From the NCBI GenBank assembly GCA_039930045.1, contig JBDSQB010000002.1:1-64000 (forward strand): 64,000 nucleotides of DNA, read 5' to 3'. Below are positions 48,965-59,040 of this stretch, piece by piece. The notes beneath the pieces were generated by a model. It was not told where the DNA came from. It searched no databases and saw only the letters and a list, made by a program, of their open reading frames with translations. The first letter of the stretch is position 1; every line of letters begins with the position of its first letter. Made by a program: the position numbers and the translations under genes. This DNA is from Chthoniobacterales bacterium. Lineage in GTDB: Bacteria; Verrucomicrobiota; Verrucomicrobiia; Chthoniobacterales; DASVRZ01.

Positions 48965-50766
48965 AGAGTTGCCGCTCGCGAGCAATCATCGTTTGCATCG
49001 GCTTGGTCGTGTTATTCAGCGGCTTTTCCGCCCGTCTGATTCACCTCCAAGTCAACCAGCACGATGAGTATGCCGCGCTGGCGGACGCGAAGCACATTAT
49101 CAAAAAACCTGTCTATGCCCAACGCGGACAGATCGTGGACGCGAACTACGAAACGCTCGCGGAAAATGTCTCCGTCCAGACCGTTTATGCCGACGCCTCG
49201 CACATCCTCAATCCCGAGTCGGTCAAGACTCCAAAGGCTCTCGCGCAAGCTGCGGAAACCGCCCAAATTGTCGCCCAAACCCTGGGCCTTTCCGAGGAGG
49301 AGGTATATGCCAAACTCCTAACAGACCGGCGCTTCATCATCCTCAAAAAAGAAGTCGATCAAATCACCGCCTCGAATCTCCAAACTGAGCTGGCCAGGAA
49401 GAATCTGCGCGGCATTTATTTCATCGAGGATTTCAAGCGCGTCTATCCCAACGGCGACATGCTCTGTCACGTTTTGGGCTATCTCGACCACGATCACAAT
49501 GGAATTTCAGGCATAGAAAAAAGCATGGACACCTATCTCCAGCAGCACGATGGCTACCGCTTCACCGAGCGCGATCGGACTGGCAAGGAAATCCTTCTTT
49601 ATCGCGGCCAGGAACGTCCCGCGCAGGATGGTTATACCGTCCAGACAACGATCAATCTCGGCTTGCAAGCCATCGCTGAATCGGAGCTCAAAGCCGCTTG
49701 TGCAAAATACAAGCCAAAGGGTGCGACAATCATCATCATGAAGCCGCAAACCGGCGCGGTCCTAGCCATGGCCTCGTGGCCGATGTTCGACAACAACGAT
49801 GCTAACAATGCGCCGCCCGAGGTGACGAAAAATCACGCCGTGTTGGACATGGTTGAGCCAGGTTCGACTTTCAAGATCGTGGCGACTTCCGCTGCTTTCG
49901 AGGAAGGCATTGTCAACGACGACACGAGAATCTATTGCGAGGCTGGTCACTTCAATTACGCCGGACGCGTCCTTCGCGACCACCATCCGTATGGTGACAT
50001 GACTGTTCATGAAATCCTCATGAAATCCAGCAATGTCGGCGTGGCTAAACTAGCTTTGCAACTAGGCGAGCAACGTTTCTACGACTATGTTAGACGCTTC
50101 GGTTTTGGCGATCGCACCGGCATTGATCTTCCCGGTGAAATCAGCGGCAAAGTCAATCCTCCCTTCAACGGCGACAAGGTGGCCATCACCCGTGTGCCGA
50201 TGGGACAAGCCGTCTGCGTAACTCCGATTCAACTATGCTCGGCGATGTCTACGATTGCCAATGGCGGCACGTTGATGATGCCGCAGGTGGTTAGTAAGAT
50301 TACCGCTAAAGATGGACACGTTGTTTCCAAGTTCGACCCAGTTCCCGTGCGGCGCGTCATTTCACAGGCGACTTCCAAACGTATCGTCGATGCGTTGAAG
50401 GATGTGGTTAGCAAAAAAGGCACCGCCGAACTCGCCGCTGTTGAAGGTTTTCGCGTCGCAGGAAAAACCGGCACCGCGCAAAAAGTGAATCCAACTGGTG
50501 GCGGCTACCTTTCCGGAAAATATGTGGTTAGCTTTTGCGGCTTCATGCCAGCAGATGATCCGGCGTTTGTCGCCTACGTATTGTTAGATGATGCCGTGAC
50601 TGTTCCCAATGGGAATTACGGCGGACTCGTGGCCGCTCCAATCTTTTCCAGCATGGCGAAAAAAGTCGCCCGCCTGCTCGATTTGCAACCTGACCCTGCC
50701 CTACTTGCCGCTCAAAAGCAGGATCTGAAAAAGACGTCCTACACGGCAGATTTTCGCGATCAATAA
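48961..50766 (+). CDS. ftsI: Class B penicillin-binding protein, FtsI
   Basis: A 601-residue septal transpeptidase. It has an N-terminal membrane helix (IIVCIGLVVLFSGFSARLI), a dimerisation domain, and the catalytic triads: SxxK with Ser302 and Lys305 (VEPGSTFK), SSN (MKSSNVGVA) and KTG at 502-504 (AGKTGTAQK). It cross-links peptidoglycan at the division site, partnering the FtsW gene downstream. No PASTA domains follow. The ATG overlaps the ftsL-like stop. Confidence 0.95.
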   Translation: MKSCRSRAIIVCIGLVVLFSGFSARLIHLQVNQHDEYAALADAKHIIKKPVYAQRGQIVDANYETLAENVSVQTVYADASHILNPESVKTPKALAQAAETAQIVAQTLGLSEEEVYAKLLTDRRFIILKKEVDQITASNLQTELARKNLRGIYFIEDFKRVYPNGDMLCHVLGYLDHDHNGISGIEKSMDTYLQQHDGYRFTERDRTGKEILLYRGQERPAQDGYTVQTTINLGLQAIAESELKAACAKYKPKGATIIIMKPQTGAVLAMASWPMFDNNDANNAPPEVTKNHAVLDMVEPGSTFKIVATSAAFEEGIVNDDTRIYCEAGHFNYAGRVLRDHHPYGDMTVHEILMKSSNVGVAKLALQLGEQRFYDYVRRFGFGDRTGIDLPGEISGKVNPPFNGDKVAITRVPMGQAVCVTPIQLCSAMSTIANGGTLMMPQVVSKITAKDGHVVSKFDPVPVRRVISQATSKRIVDALKDVVSKKGTAELAAVEGFRVAGKTGTAQKVNPTGGGYLSGKYVVSFCGFMPADDPAFVAYVLLDDAVTVPNGNYGGLVAAPIFSSMAKKVARLLDLQPDPALLAAQKQDLKKTSYTADFRDQ

Positions 50767-50767
50767 T

Positions 50768-52252
50768 ATGCTGCTGAAAACCCTGCTCACGAAAACGCCA
50801 GTCGAGGAAGTCATCGGCTCGGCGGAGCGTGAAATTACTAACATCGCCTACGACTCGCGCCGTGTCGTGCCCGGCTCCCTTTTTATCGCATTAAAAGGGC
50901 AGAAGCAGGACGGCGCCGACTTCATTCGTCAGGCCATCGAGCGCGGCGCAGAGGCCGTGGTCACAGAGTCAGCTAACATTCAGTCAAAGGTCACCACCAT
51001 ACGAGTGCCCGACAGCCGTAAGGCGCTGGCGGATTTTTCCTGTGCATTCTACCGCCACCCAGCATCGAAGTTGAAGCTTGTTGGCATCACCGGCACTAAT
51101 GGAAAAACGACGACTTCCTATCTATTAAAACATCTCCTGCAATCGTCCGGACTCCGTTCTGGATTGATCGGCACGGTGCGCTACGAGATCGGCAATCGCA
51201 TTCTTCCAGCATCGCGCACAACTCCTGAATCGCTGGAAATCAACGATCTGCTTTACCAGACTCTCAACGCTGGCGACAAAGCGGCAGTCATGGAAGTTTC
51301 CTCTCACGCGCTGTCGCAGGATCGCGTGCGCGGGCTGGAGTTTGACGCTGTCGTTTTTACCAATCTCACACAAGACCACCTCGACTATCACAAGACGATG
51401 CAGTCTTACTTTGAGACGAAGTCGCTTCTTTTTGTGCAGGCTGCCGAGCAGAAACGGAAGAAGAGCACCGGCATTGTTAATATCGACCAGTCGCAGGGTG
51501 AACAACTCGTCACGCGATTTGAAAAAGAGCTGCGCCTGATTACTTTCGGACTTGGCGTGGCGGCCAATTTCCGGGCGACTAACATCAGAACCGACGGCAG
51601 CGTCACCACCTACCAGCTCGATGCGGAGGGCAAAAGCTACCTCGTGCGCCTGCCGTTGATCGGACGTTTCAATGTTTACAATTCGCTGGCTGCACTCGCT
51701 GCCGCACGCGTGATCGGTCTTTCCATCCGCGATTGCGTGAAGGCTCTCGCTCATGCGCCGCAAGTCCCCGGGCGTCTCGAAGCGGTGCCGGTGAAACGGC
51801 AGTTTCAGGTTTATGTCGATTATGCGCACACCGACGATGCCTTGATAAATGTCCTGCGCACGCTGCGCGAATTGTCTCCTAACAGACTCATCGTGGTCTT
51901 CGGTTGTGGCGGTGATCGCGACCGCGCCAAGCGTCCCAAAATGGGAGCGGCTGCCAGTGAGAATGCCGATTATTCCATTGTCACTTCCGACAATCCACGG
52001 AAGGAATCGCCCGAAGCCATAGTAGCAGAAATCATCAAGCCAATGCGGCTTGGAAAATACGAAGTCGTGCTCGATCGGCAGGAAGCCATCTTCCGCGCCA
52101 TCGCCCTGGCACAGCCCCGCGACATCATTCTCATTGCCGGCAAAGGCCACGAGACCAACCAGGAATTGGCCGACTACATCATCCCTTTCAACGACGTGGA
52201 AGTCGTCCAAAATGCCGTGGGAGCGCAGCCCGTGAAAATGTCTGAGTCATGA
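50768..52252 (+). CDS. murE: UDP-MurNAc-L-Ala-D-Glu:meso-DAP ligase
   Basis: A 494-residue Mur ligase. The ATP loop is GITGTNGKTTTSY (about 101-113). Other motifs are the SSHALSQDRVRG segment, TNLTQDHLDYH, and DNPR at 408-411, the signature of enzymes adding meso-diaminopimelate, not lysine. This predicts Gram-negative type peptidoglycan. It starts one base after the ftsI stop; its own stop overlaps murF (ATGA). Confidence 0.96.
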   Translation: MLLKTLLTKTPVEEVIGSAEREITNIAYDSRRVVPGSLFIALKGQKQDGADFIRQAIERGAEAVVTESANIQSKVTTIRVPDSRKALADFSCAFYRHPASKLKLVGITGTNGKTTTSYLLKHLLQSSGLRSGLIGTVRYEIGNRILPASRTTPESLEINDLLYQTLNAGDKAAVMEVSSHALSQDRVRGLEFDAVVFTNLTQDHLDYHKTMQSYFETKSLLFVQAAEQKRKKSTGIVNIDQSQGEQLVTRFEKELRLITFGLGVAANFRATNIRTDGSVTTYQLDAEGKSYLVRLPLIGRFNVYNSLAALAAARVIGLSIRDCVKALAHAPQVPGRLEAVPVKRQFQVYVDYAHTDDALINVLRTLRELSPNRLIVVFGCGGDRDRAKRPKMGAAASENADYSIVTSDNPRKESPEAIVAEIIKPMRLGKYEVVLDRQEAIFRAIALAQPRDIILIAGKGHETNQELADYIIPFNDVEVVQNAVGAQPVKMSES

Positions 52253-53628
52253 ACCCGCTCACTGCTTCTAACATTGCCGCTCTGGCTGGTGGAAAAATCG
52301 TTTCCGGCGACGACGCGGTCATCATCCAGCGGGTCGTCACCGACAGCCGCCTCGTGCAACCGGGCGATTTGTTCGTTGCATTGAAAGGTCCGCACTTCGA
52401 CGCGCACGCTTTCATCGCAGACGTCACCACCCGTGGAGCGTCGGCTGTTATGGTCGATCAGAGCGTTGCTAGTACGGCCACGGTGATTCGGGTGAAGGAC
52501 ACACTCATCGGTCTCCAGTCGTTGGCGAAAAACTACCGCGCCACGCTCCAGTGCCATGTCGTCGGCATCACCGGCAGCAATGGAAAAACCAGCACGAAAG
52601 ATCTGGCAGCCGCCGTTTTTTCCAGTCAGTTCTCCGTCAGCAAAACCCAGGGGAATCTGAACAATCATATCGGACTCCCCATGTCGGTTCTAGCCATTGA
52701 TGCCGCGCACGAAGTCGCCATTCTCGAGATGGGCATGAACCATGGCGGCGAGATCGCGCCCCTCGCCGCCATCGCCGCGCCGGATGTCGCGATCATTACT
52801 AACATCGGCACTGCGCACATCGAGTTCATGAAAACCCAGGAAGCCATCGCTCTGGAAAAAGCCGAGCTCGCCAAGGCGGTTTCCAAGACAGGCGTGGTTG
52901 TCCTGAACGCCAACGACGCCTTCACGCCGATGATTGCCAAGCTAACCAAAGCAAGCGTGGTTACCGCTGGCATCAAGGCGGGCGACGTTTCTGCCAGCGA
53001 ACTCAGCGCCGACCACGGCGGCACCACTTTCACCGTCACGCATGGCTCGGAAAAGCTCCCCGCATTTCTACCCATCCCGGGGAATCACATGGTCGGCAAT
53101 GCGATGTTAGCTGTCGCCGCCGGACTGGCCCATGGCATTCCGCTGCAACGCTGCGTGGATGCATTGGGAAAAATTCAACTCACCAGCGGGCGGCTCGAAA
53201 TCAAGGAGATCGCGGGCATTCATTTTCTCGACGACACTTACAATGCCAACCCCGATTCCATGCTCGCGGCGCTGGCGACTTTGGAATCCATCCCGGGCAG
53301 CGGAAAACGTATCGCGGTGTTAGGAGCCATGGGCGAGTTGGGGAGTTATGCCGAGGAAGGCCATCGCAAAGTCGGGGCCGCGAGCCAGGATGTCGATATC
53401 ATGGTCACCGTCGGCGACACGGCCGATTGGATTGCCGATGAGGCCGAAAAATCTGCTGCGACCCACGTCATTCGCACCGCGGACACGCGGCAGGCTGCGG
53501 CGGCCTTAATCAGTCTTCTGCAACCCGGCGATTGCGTGCTGGTCAAAGGCAGCCGCTCCGCCCGCATGGAGCAGGTCATTCAGGAACTAACCATCAGCTT
53601 GCAACCCATTCCCTCAGCCAAACGCTAA
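52249..53628 (+). CDS. murF: UDP-MurNAc-tripeptide:D-Ala-D-Ala ligase
   Basis: A 459-residue Mur ligase adding the D-Ala-D-Ala dipeptide. The ATP loop is GITGSNGKTSTKD (106-118). Also seen: EMGMNHGGEI, ITNIGTAHIEFM, DDTYNANPDSM near residue 328 and VLGAMGELG. The substrate dipeptide comes from alr and ddl in this window. The start overlaps murE and the stop (TAA) shares a base with the mraY start. Confidence 0.95.
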   Translation: MNPLTASNIAALAGGKIVSGDDAVIIQRVVTDSRLVQPGDLFVALKGPHFDAHAFIADVTTRGASAVMVDQSVASTATVIRVKDTLIGLQSLAKNYRATLQCHVVGITGSNGKTSTKDLAAAVFSSQFSVSKTQGNLNNHIGLPMSVLAIDAAHEVAILEMGMNHGGEIAPLAAIAAPDVAIITNIGTAHIEFMKTQEAIALEKAELAKAVSKTGVVVLNANDAFTPMIAKLTKASVVTAGIKAGDVSASELSADHGGTTFTVTHGSEKLPAFLPIPGNHMVGNAMLAVAAGLAHGIPLQRCVDALGKIQLTSGRLEIKEIAGIHFLDDTYNANPDSMLAALATLESIPGSGKRIAVLGAMGELGSYAEEGHRKVGAASQDVDIMVTVGDTADWIADEAEKSAATHVIRTADTRQAAAALISLLQPGDCVLVKGSRSARMEQVIQELTISLQPIPSAKR

Positions 53629-54737
53629 TGCTCTACTACCTCTCTCAATTTGGCGAAGGCTCACCGCTGCACACGGCGCTAAATGTGTTTCAGTATATTA
53701 GTTTTCGCGCGGCATCGGCGGCGCTCACCTCCTTTTTGCTCTGCTTGATTTTTGGAAATGTCGTCATCCGAAAACTGATTTCACTCAAAGTCGGCCAGCC
53801 GATTCGCACGAAGGAAGAAGTGCATAAACTTTACGAACTCCACGGAGCGAAAAAAGGCACGCCCACGATGGGCGGAGTGCTGCTCATGGGTTCGGTCGTG
53901 GTCTCCACATTGCTTTGGGCCAGGCCGGACAATCATTTCGTCTGGCTGGTGGTGGTAAGCATTATCTATCTCGCGACCATCGGTTTCATCGACGACTACC
54001 TGAAGGTTAAAAAGAAGAAATCCGACGGACTTCCCGGACGCTTGAAGTTAGTCGCGCAATTCGTACTCGCAGCCGGTATCACGACGTTTCTCCTGCGAGA
54101 TCCGGCGTCCGCCTCGCAGACGCGCGAACTCTACATTCCATTCTACAAAGAGCCGATCTTCTCCTTCGGAATCGTCAGCGCATTTCTCTTCTACGCTGCG
54201 ATGATCGTCGGCACTTCCAATGCGGTGAACCTAACCGACGGCCTCGATGGCCTGGCCACCGGTTGCACGATCACGACCTCCGTCGCCTACGCGCTTTTCT
54301 CGTGGGCCACAGGCAATTTCGTCGTGGCGCGCTATCTCCAGATTCCGCACAACGTCTTCGCATCCGAGCTCACCGTCGCCTGCATGGCCCTGGCCGGCGC
54401 GGGACTCGGCTTCCTCTGGTTCAACGCGCATCCGGCCCGCGTTTTCATGGGCGACACGGGTTCGCTTTCTATCGGCGGAATGCTCGCGGTCGTCGCCATT
54501 TGCTGCAAACAGGAACTCCTTCTCATGGTCGTCGGCGGCATCTTCGTCATCGAGGCGCTCTCCGTCATCATCCAAGTCATCAGCTTCAAAACGACCGGCA
54601 AACGCGTCTTCAAAATGTCGCCCATTCACCATCATTTCGAGTTGATGGGCTGGAAGGAAAACACCGTCATCGTCCGCTTTTGGATCATGTCGCTCATTTT
54701 CGCATTGTTAGGACTCGCCACGCTAAAACTGAGATAA
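53628..54737 (+). CDS. mraY: Phospho-MurNAc-pentapeptide transferase MraY
   Basis: A 369-residue polytopic enzyme that makes lipid I. Signatures are HGAKKGTPTMGGVLLM, IGFIDDYLKV with the Asp pair, SNAVNLTDGLDGLATG, FMGDTGSL and FKMSPIHHHFELMGWKE. About ten hydrophobic helices are visible. ATG 53628 overlaps the murF stop; a longer frame start at 53532 lies inside murF. Confidence 0.96.
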   Translation: MLYYLSQFGEGSPLHTALNVFQYISFRAASAALTSFLLCLIFGNVVIRKLISLKVGQPIRTKEEVHKLYELHGAKKGTPTMGGVLLMGSVVVSTLLWARPDNHFVWLVVVSIIYLATIGFIDDYLKVKKKKSDGLPGRLKLVAQFVLAAGITTFLLRDPASASQTRELYIPFYKEPIFSFGIVSAFLFYAAMIVGTSNAVNLTDGLDGLATGCTITTSVAYALFSWATGNFVVARYLQIPHNVFASELTVACMALAGAGLGFLWFNAHPARVFMGDTGSLSIGGMLAVVAICCKQELLLMVVGGIFVIEALSVIIQVISFKTTGKRVFKMSPIHHHFELMGWKENTVIVRFWIMSLIFALLGLATLKLR

Positions 54738-54739
54738 CC

Positions 54740-56080
54740 ATGGAAGTCGCTGGAAAACATATTGCCGTGTTAGGACTCGCCCGCAGCGGCGAATCCGTCG
54801 CGCGACTGTTGCTTTCCAAAGGAGCGAAAATCACCGTGCTCGATTCGGGAAATTCCGAGCCGTTGTTGGCACGAGCGGAGAAGCTGCGTTCCGCAGGAAT
54901 GACAGTGTTAACAGGCCCTGACGCAGTCTCCGATGAGGCATTTTCGCTGGTGGTAGTTAGTCCGGGCATCGACTTGGCCAGCCCATTTGTCCGGCAGTAT
55001 TCAGATCGCGGAATTCCCGTGACCGGTGAACTGGAAGTCGCCTGGCAGTTTTGCACAAAGCCCGTCATCGCCATCACCGGCACCAATGGAAAAACCACCA
55101 CCACCGAGTTGATCAGCGCGATGCTTAACAGCGCCGGAAAACGCACGGTCGCCTGTGGAAATATCGGATTGCCCTTTTCAGAAGTCGTGGCGCATTCACA
55201 GGAGAATCTCGACGTGATTACAGTGGAAGTCAGCTCGTTCCAACTGGAGACTATTTCCAGTTTCCGCCCGCAGATCGCGCTCTGGCTGAATCTAACTCCC
55301 GACCACTTGGATCGCTATCCGTCGATGCAGGAATATCGTGAGGCCAAGCTCCGCGTGTTTGAGTATCAGACAAATGAAGACTTCGCCGTGTGCAACGCGG
55401 CCGACGATTTGCCTAACCTCGCCGCGAAGAAAATCACCTTCAGCGCCTATGGACACGCGGCGGATTTCACTTTGGTCAATCACTCCATCGCCTATCGCGG
55501 CGAGGCGATTGCGCGGCTCGATTCCTTTCAACTCATCGGCCTTCACAACATCGAAAACCTGATGGCCGCCCTCGCCACGGGACACGTTCTCGGAATAACC
55601 TTCGCCGACTTACTGCCCGCGTTGCAAAACTACCGCCCCTCGCCGCATCGCTGCGAGCTGGTCGCCACCATTGATGGCGTGCGCTATATCAACGACTCAA
55701 AATCCACCAACGTCAATTCGCTGGCGAAGGCGCTAACACTGGATGAGAAAAAAGTGATTCTCATCGCCGGCGGCAAGGATAAGGGATTTGAGTTTGGTTC
55801 GATTCGACAGCTAGTAGGCGAAAAAGTTTCCACCGCCATCCTCATCGGCGAAATGGCGGAGCGCATTTCCAGTGACTGGAGCGGCTCCGTTCCCTGCCTG
55901 CTAACATCCAGCTTGCAGGACGCTGTCCAGCAGGCGCATAGTCTCGCGCGGGCAGGCGACACGGTGCTTTTCTCGCCGGGCACTTCCTCGTTCGACATGT
56001 TTCGCGACTACGCCGATCGCGGCGAGCAATTTCGTCAGGCAGCCACAACTCTTTCTAACCTCACATCCATCCCATTATGA
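54740..56080 (+). CDS. murD: UDP-MurNAc-L-Ala:D-Glu ligase
   Basis: A 446-residue Mur ligase. It starts with the Rossmann segment HIAVLGLARSGESVARLL. The ATP loop GTNGKTTTTE is near residues 114-123, followed by CGNIGLPFSE, VEVSSFQLE and LNLTPDHLDRY, and NDSKSTNVNSL later. It adds D-glutamate. It begins 2 nt after the mraY stop and ends overlapping the LysM gene (ATGA). A much longer upstream frame lies inside mraY and is rejected. Confidence 0.95.
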   Translation: MEVAGKHIAVLGLARSGESVARLLLSKGAKITVLDSGNSEPLLARAEKLRSAGMTVLTGPDAVSDEAFSLVVVSPGIDLASPFVRQYSDRGIPVTGELEVAWQFCTKPVIAITGTNGKTTTTELISAMLNSAGKRTVACGNIGLPFSEVVAHSQENLDVITVEVSSFQLETISSFRPQIALWLNLTPDHLDRYPSMQEYREAKLRVFEYQTNEDFAVCNAADDLPNLAAKKITFSAYGHAADFTLVNHSIAYRGEAIARLDSFQLIGLHNIENLMAALATGHVLGITFADLLPALQNYRPSPHRCELVATIDGVRYINDSKSTNVNSLAKALTLDEKKVILIAGGKDKGFEFGSIRQLVGEKVSTAILIGEMAERISSDWSGSVPCLLTSSLQDAVQQAHSLARAGDTVLFSPGTSSFDMFRDYADRGEQFRQAATTLSNLTSIPL

Positions 56081-56787
56081 ACATCAAGAACTTGTTCCAA
56101 AAAAACCCGCCCAAGAAAATGAACGCCACCACACGACGCGCCACCATGCCGATCGCGGAAGACTACGACATCGACGAGCCGAACGTAAAACTCTCGAAGG
56201 CATTTTTCGTTGTCATGCTGCTGCACGTTGTCGCCGTCGGCGGCATTTTTGCCTTCAGCTCGCTCAAGAAAAACACTCCGGCTCCTATGGACACGCCACT
56301 AGTCGAGAGTCCGGCCAAAGGCAGCGATCTCCCTGCGGACAGCCGGATTTATACCATCAAGGCCAACGATAATCTGGGCAGCATCGCCTCGACTTTTGGA
56401 CTTACCCGGAATGATCTCGAAACGGCCAACCACCTAACAGAGTCGAGTTCCATTAAAATGGGCGACAAGCTCATCATCCCCACGAAATCCACGGCGCAAC
56501 CCGTGCCGTTGAATGTGCAAAAACTTCTGCAACTATCGCAGAACACCAAGACCGAGCCGCTGCCTGTGAAGGTGAGCAACACCACTCCAGCCGCACCGAA
56601 AACCGCTCCCGCAGTGGACACAGTCGCACCCGCCGGAGGGAAAATTTATGTCGTGCAAAAAGGCGACAACCCCGTGCTCATCGCCAAGCGCCAGGGCGTG
56701 AAATATGCCGACTTGCTAACAGCCAACAAAATCACCGATCCCAAGAAACTTCAGATCGGCCAAAAGCTGATTATTCCCTCGAAATAA
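56077..56787 (+). CDS. LysM-domain membrane protein in the dcw cluster
   Basis: A 236-residue bitopic protein: a cytoplasmic N-terminus of about 40 residues, one membrane helix (about 42-61, AFFVVMLLHVVAVGGIFAF), then two LysM domains. They span about residues 91-135 (YTIKANDNLGSIASTFGLTR) and 190-234 (YVVQKGDNPVLIAKRQGV), joined by a Thr/Pro/Ala-rich linker. LysM binds peptidoglycan glycan. Its place between murD and ftsW, coupled on both sides, suggests a cell-division or wall-anchoring role peculiar to this lineage. Confidence 0.88.
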   Translation: MNIKNLFQKNPPKKMNATTRRATMPIAEDYDIDEPNVKLSKAFFVVMLLHVVAVGGIFAFSSLKKNTPAPMDTPLVESPAKGSDLPADSRIYTIKANDNLGSIASTFGLTRNDLETANHLTESSSIKMGDKLIIPTKSTAQPVPLNVQKLLQLSQNTKTEPLPVKVSNTTPAAPKTAPAVDTVAPAGGKIYVVQKGDNPVLIAKRQGVKYADLLTANKITDPKKLQIGQKLIIPSK

Positions 56788-56791
56788 AACG

Positions 56792-57937
56792 ATGCAGTCT
56801 CGCGGAGTTTATTTGTTAGTCGTCGCCGTCCTAGCTGTCATGACAGTCGGGCTCGTCATGCTTTCAAGCACGGGCGCGTTCGCCGCAGACAGCCACGGCG
56901 ACGCCTCCAAATTCCTCCGCCTTCAATCCGCCTGGCTTGCCATCGGCCTCGTCACTGCGGTCATCGTTTCTGTTACCGACTATCACTTCTGGCAAAAACT
57001 CTGGCCCTACTTGCTGGGACTTTCCGTTCTCTTGCTCATCCTCTGCCTGCCGCCATTCGGACATAAAATCAACGGCTCCTATCGCTGGATTCGCGTCGCT
57101 GGATTTAGCTTTCAACCATCGGAACTAGCCAAACTAGCCAGCATCATTTTCCTGGCTTCCTGGTTCACCAAGCATCAGGAAAAAACCACGACCTTCGTCC
57201 ATGGATTCGTCATTCCCCTGGCAGTGATTAGTGCCATGCTGTTGTTGATTGTTAGAGAGACCGACCTCGGCGCTACTCTGCTCATCGCCACCACGATGTT
57301 CTGCGTGATGTTCGTCGCCGGGAGTCGTTTGCGTTACTTCATGCCGATGTTAGTCGTCGGCATGCTCGGCGTCATCGTGGTAGTTAGTAAAATGCCGGAG
57401 CGCGTTGATCGCATTCTAGCTTATCGAAATTTGGAAAAATACAAGGAAGGCGACGGGCTCCAGCAATATGCTGGCCTGACCGCGCTTGGTTCCGGCGGAG
57501 TGGAGGGGCTTGGCCTGGGCAATGGACGCCAAAAATTGCTCTACCTCCCCTTCGCCCATACCGATTTTATCTTCCCCGTGATCGGGGAGGAACTAGGGCT
57601 CTGGTTTACCCTCGGAATCGTCTCGGCCTACGTCGTGATGATTCTTTGCGGAACGATGATTTCCCTCTGCTCGAAGGACCATTTCGGAATGCTGCTCGGC
57701 TTCGGCTGCGTCATGCTCCTAGCCATTCAGGCGGCGGTGAATATCGGCGTCACCACGGCTCTGCTTCCTAACAAAGGAATGCCGCTCCCTTTTGTTAGCT
57801 ACGGCGGATCGAATCTCTGCCTCTGCCTTTTATTCATCGGGATTCTTATCAGCATCCATCGTCACAGCGAAGTGACCACGCTCGCATCCATCCCGCGAGT
57901 GCTGGCGGCGAAAACCCGCAAGACGATTCGTCTGTAA
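56792..57937 (+). CDS. ftsW: SEDS peptidoglycan glycosyltransferase FtsW
   Basis: A 381-residue polytopic protein with about ten helices. SEDS signatures are GFSFQPSELAKLASIIFLA, RETDLGATLLI, IGEELGLWF and NIGVTTALLPNKGMPLPFVSYGGS. It polymerises septal glycan with FtsI. It begins 4 nt after the LysM gene and precedes murG by 5 nt. Its location next to murG supports FtsW over RodA. Confidence 0.95.
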   Translation: MQSRGVYLLVVAVLAVMTVGLVMLSSTGAFAADSHGDASKFLRLQSAWLAIGLVTAVIVSVTDYHFWQKLWPYLLGLSVLLLILCLPPFGHKINGSYRWIRVAGFSFQPSELAKLASIIFLASWFTKHQEKTTTFVHGFVIPLAVISAMLLLIVRETDLGATLLIATTMFCVMFVAGSRLRYFMPMLVVGMLGVIVVVSKMPERVDRILAYRNLEKYKEGDGLQQYAGLTALGSGGVEGLGLGNGRQKLLYLPFAHTDFIFPVIGEELGLWFTLGIVSAYVVMILCGTMISLCSKDHFGMLLGFGCVMLLAIQAAVNIGVTTALLPNKGMPLPFVSYGGSNLCLCLLFIGILISIHRHSEVTTLASIPRVLAAKTRKTIRL

Positions 57938-57942
57938 CTCCC

Positions 57943-59031
57943 ATGAAAGTCGCAATCGCATGTGGAGGCACTGGTGGCCATTTATTTCCAGGACTAGCCG
58001 TGGCCGATGTGCTCCTGGAACGCGGGCACGAGGTGCTGGTGTTCATCTCGGAAAAAGAAATCGACTCGCTCGCCACGCAGGGGCGCGACGATCTGCGGCT
58101 TGAGAAACTTCCCTCCGTCGGAATGCCGCATGTCTTCTCACCGGCCATCGCGAAGTTCTTTGTTAGATTCTTCGGCAGCTATCAGAAGTGCCGACAAATC
58201 TACGATTCGTTCCAGCCCGACGCCGTGCTCGGCATGGGCGGCTTTACTTCGACCGCGCCGATTTTGGCCGGGCGCACGCGGAAGGTTCCCACATTCATCC
58301 ACGAGTCGAATGCGATTCCCGGCAAGGCTAGCAAACTCACCGCACGGGTGTCTTCCATGGTGTTATTAGGTTTCGCGGAATGCGCCACATTCTTCCCTAA
58401 GTCAAAAACCGAAGTCACCGGAACGCCCGTTCGTCACAGCCTCCTAACACCGGTCAACCGCCACGAGGTGCTAGCCAAATTTGGCTTGCGTGAAAATGTG
58501 CAAACGCTGCTCATCATGGGAGGAAGCCAGGGCGCGCAGGGCCTGAACCGCGCCGCGTCGGCTGCCGTCGCCACGTTTCCGGCGGACGAGTTACAGGTGA
58601 TTCATTTTACCGGCAAACGCTGCGAGGAAACGATTCGCGCCGAATACGCCAGCCAGGGTCGCGCGGCCTATGTCGCGGCGTTTCATCACGACATGCAGGA
58701 GGCATATTCCGTGGCCGATCTGGCGATTTCCCGATCCGGCGCGGCGAGTCTCACGGAGCTTTCCCATTTTGGACTGCCCTCGGTGCTGATCCCGTTTCCG
58801 TATGCGGCGGAGGATCACCAGACCTTGAACGCGCAAATCTTTGTGCGGGCCGGCGCGGCGATTCTTTGCAAGGAGGAAAACGCCATTGCGGGCGACCTCG
58901 CCGACGTCCTGCGCCGCCTCATCGCCAAGCCCGAATTGCTAACAACCATGGCCGCCAAAAGCAAAAATTTTGCCCGCGACAACGCCGCCGCCGCGGTGGT
59001 GGATTTGATCGAACAGCAATGCCGCCGATAG
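57943..59031 (+). CDS. murG: UDP-GlcNAc transferase MurG
   Basis: A 362-residue GT28 enzyme converting lipid I to lipid II. The N-terminal loop is ACGGTGGHLFPGLAVAD; GMGGFTSTAPILAG, HESNAIPGKASKL, MGGSQGAQGLNRA and SRSGAASLTELSHFGLPSVLIPFP are all family hallmarks. Inner face of the membrane. It is followed by murCB after 9 nt. Confidence 0.96.
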   Translation: MKVAIACGGTGGHLFPGLAVADVLLERGHEVLVFISEKEIDSLATQGRDDLRLEKLPSVGMPHVFSPAIAKFFVRFFGSYQKCRQIYDSFQPDAVLGMGGFTSTAPILAGRTRKVPTFIHESNAIPGKASKLTARVSSMVLLGFAECATFFPKSKTEVTGTPVRHSLLTPVNRHEVLAKFGLRENVQTLLIMGGSQGAQGLNRAASAAVATFPADELQVIHFTGKRCEETIRAEYASQGRAAYVAAFHHDMQEAYSVADLAISRSGAASLTELSHFGLPSVLIPFPYAAEDHQTLNAQIFVRAGAAILCKEENAIAGDLADVLRRLIAKPELLTTMAAKSKNFARDNAAAAVVDLIEQQCRR

Positions 59032-59040
59032 TCTCCTCCC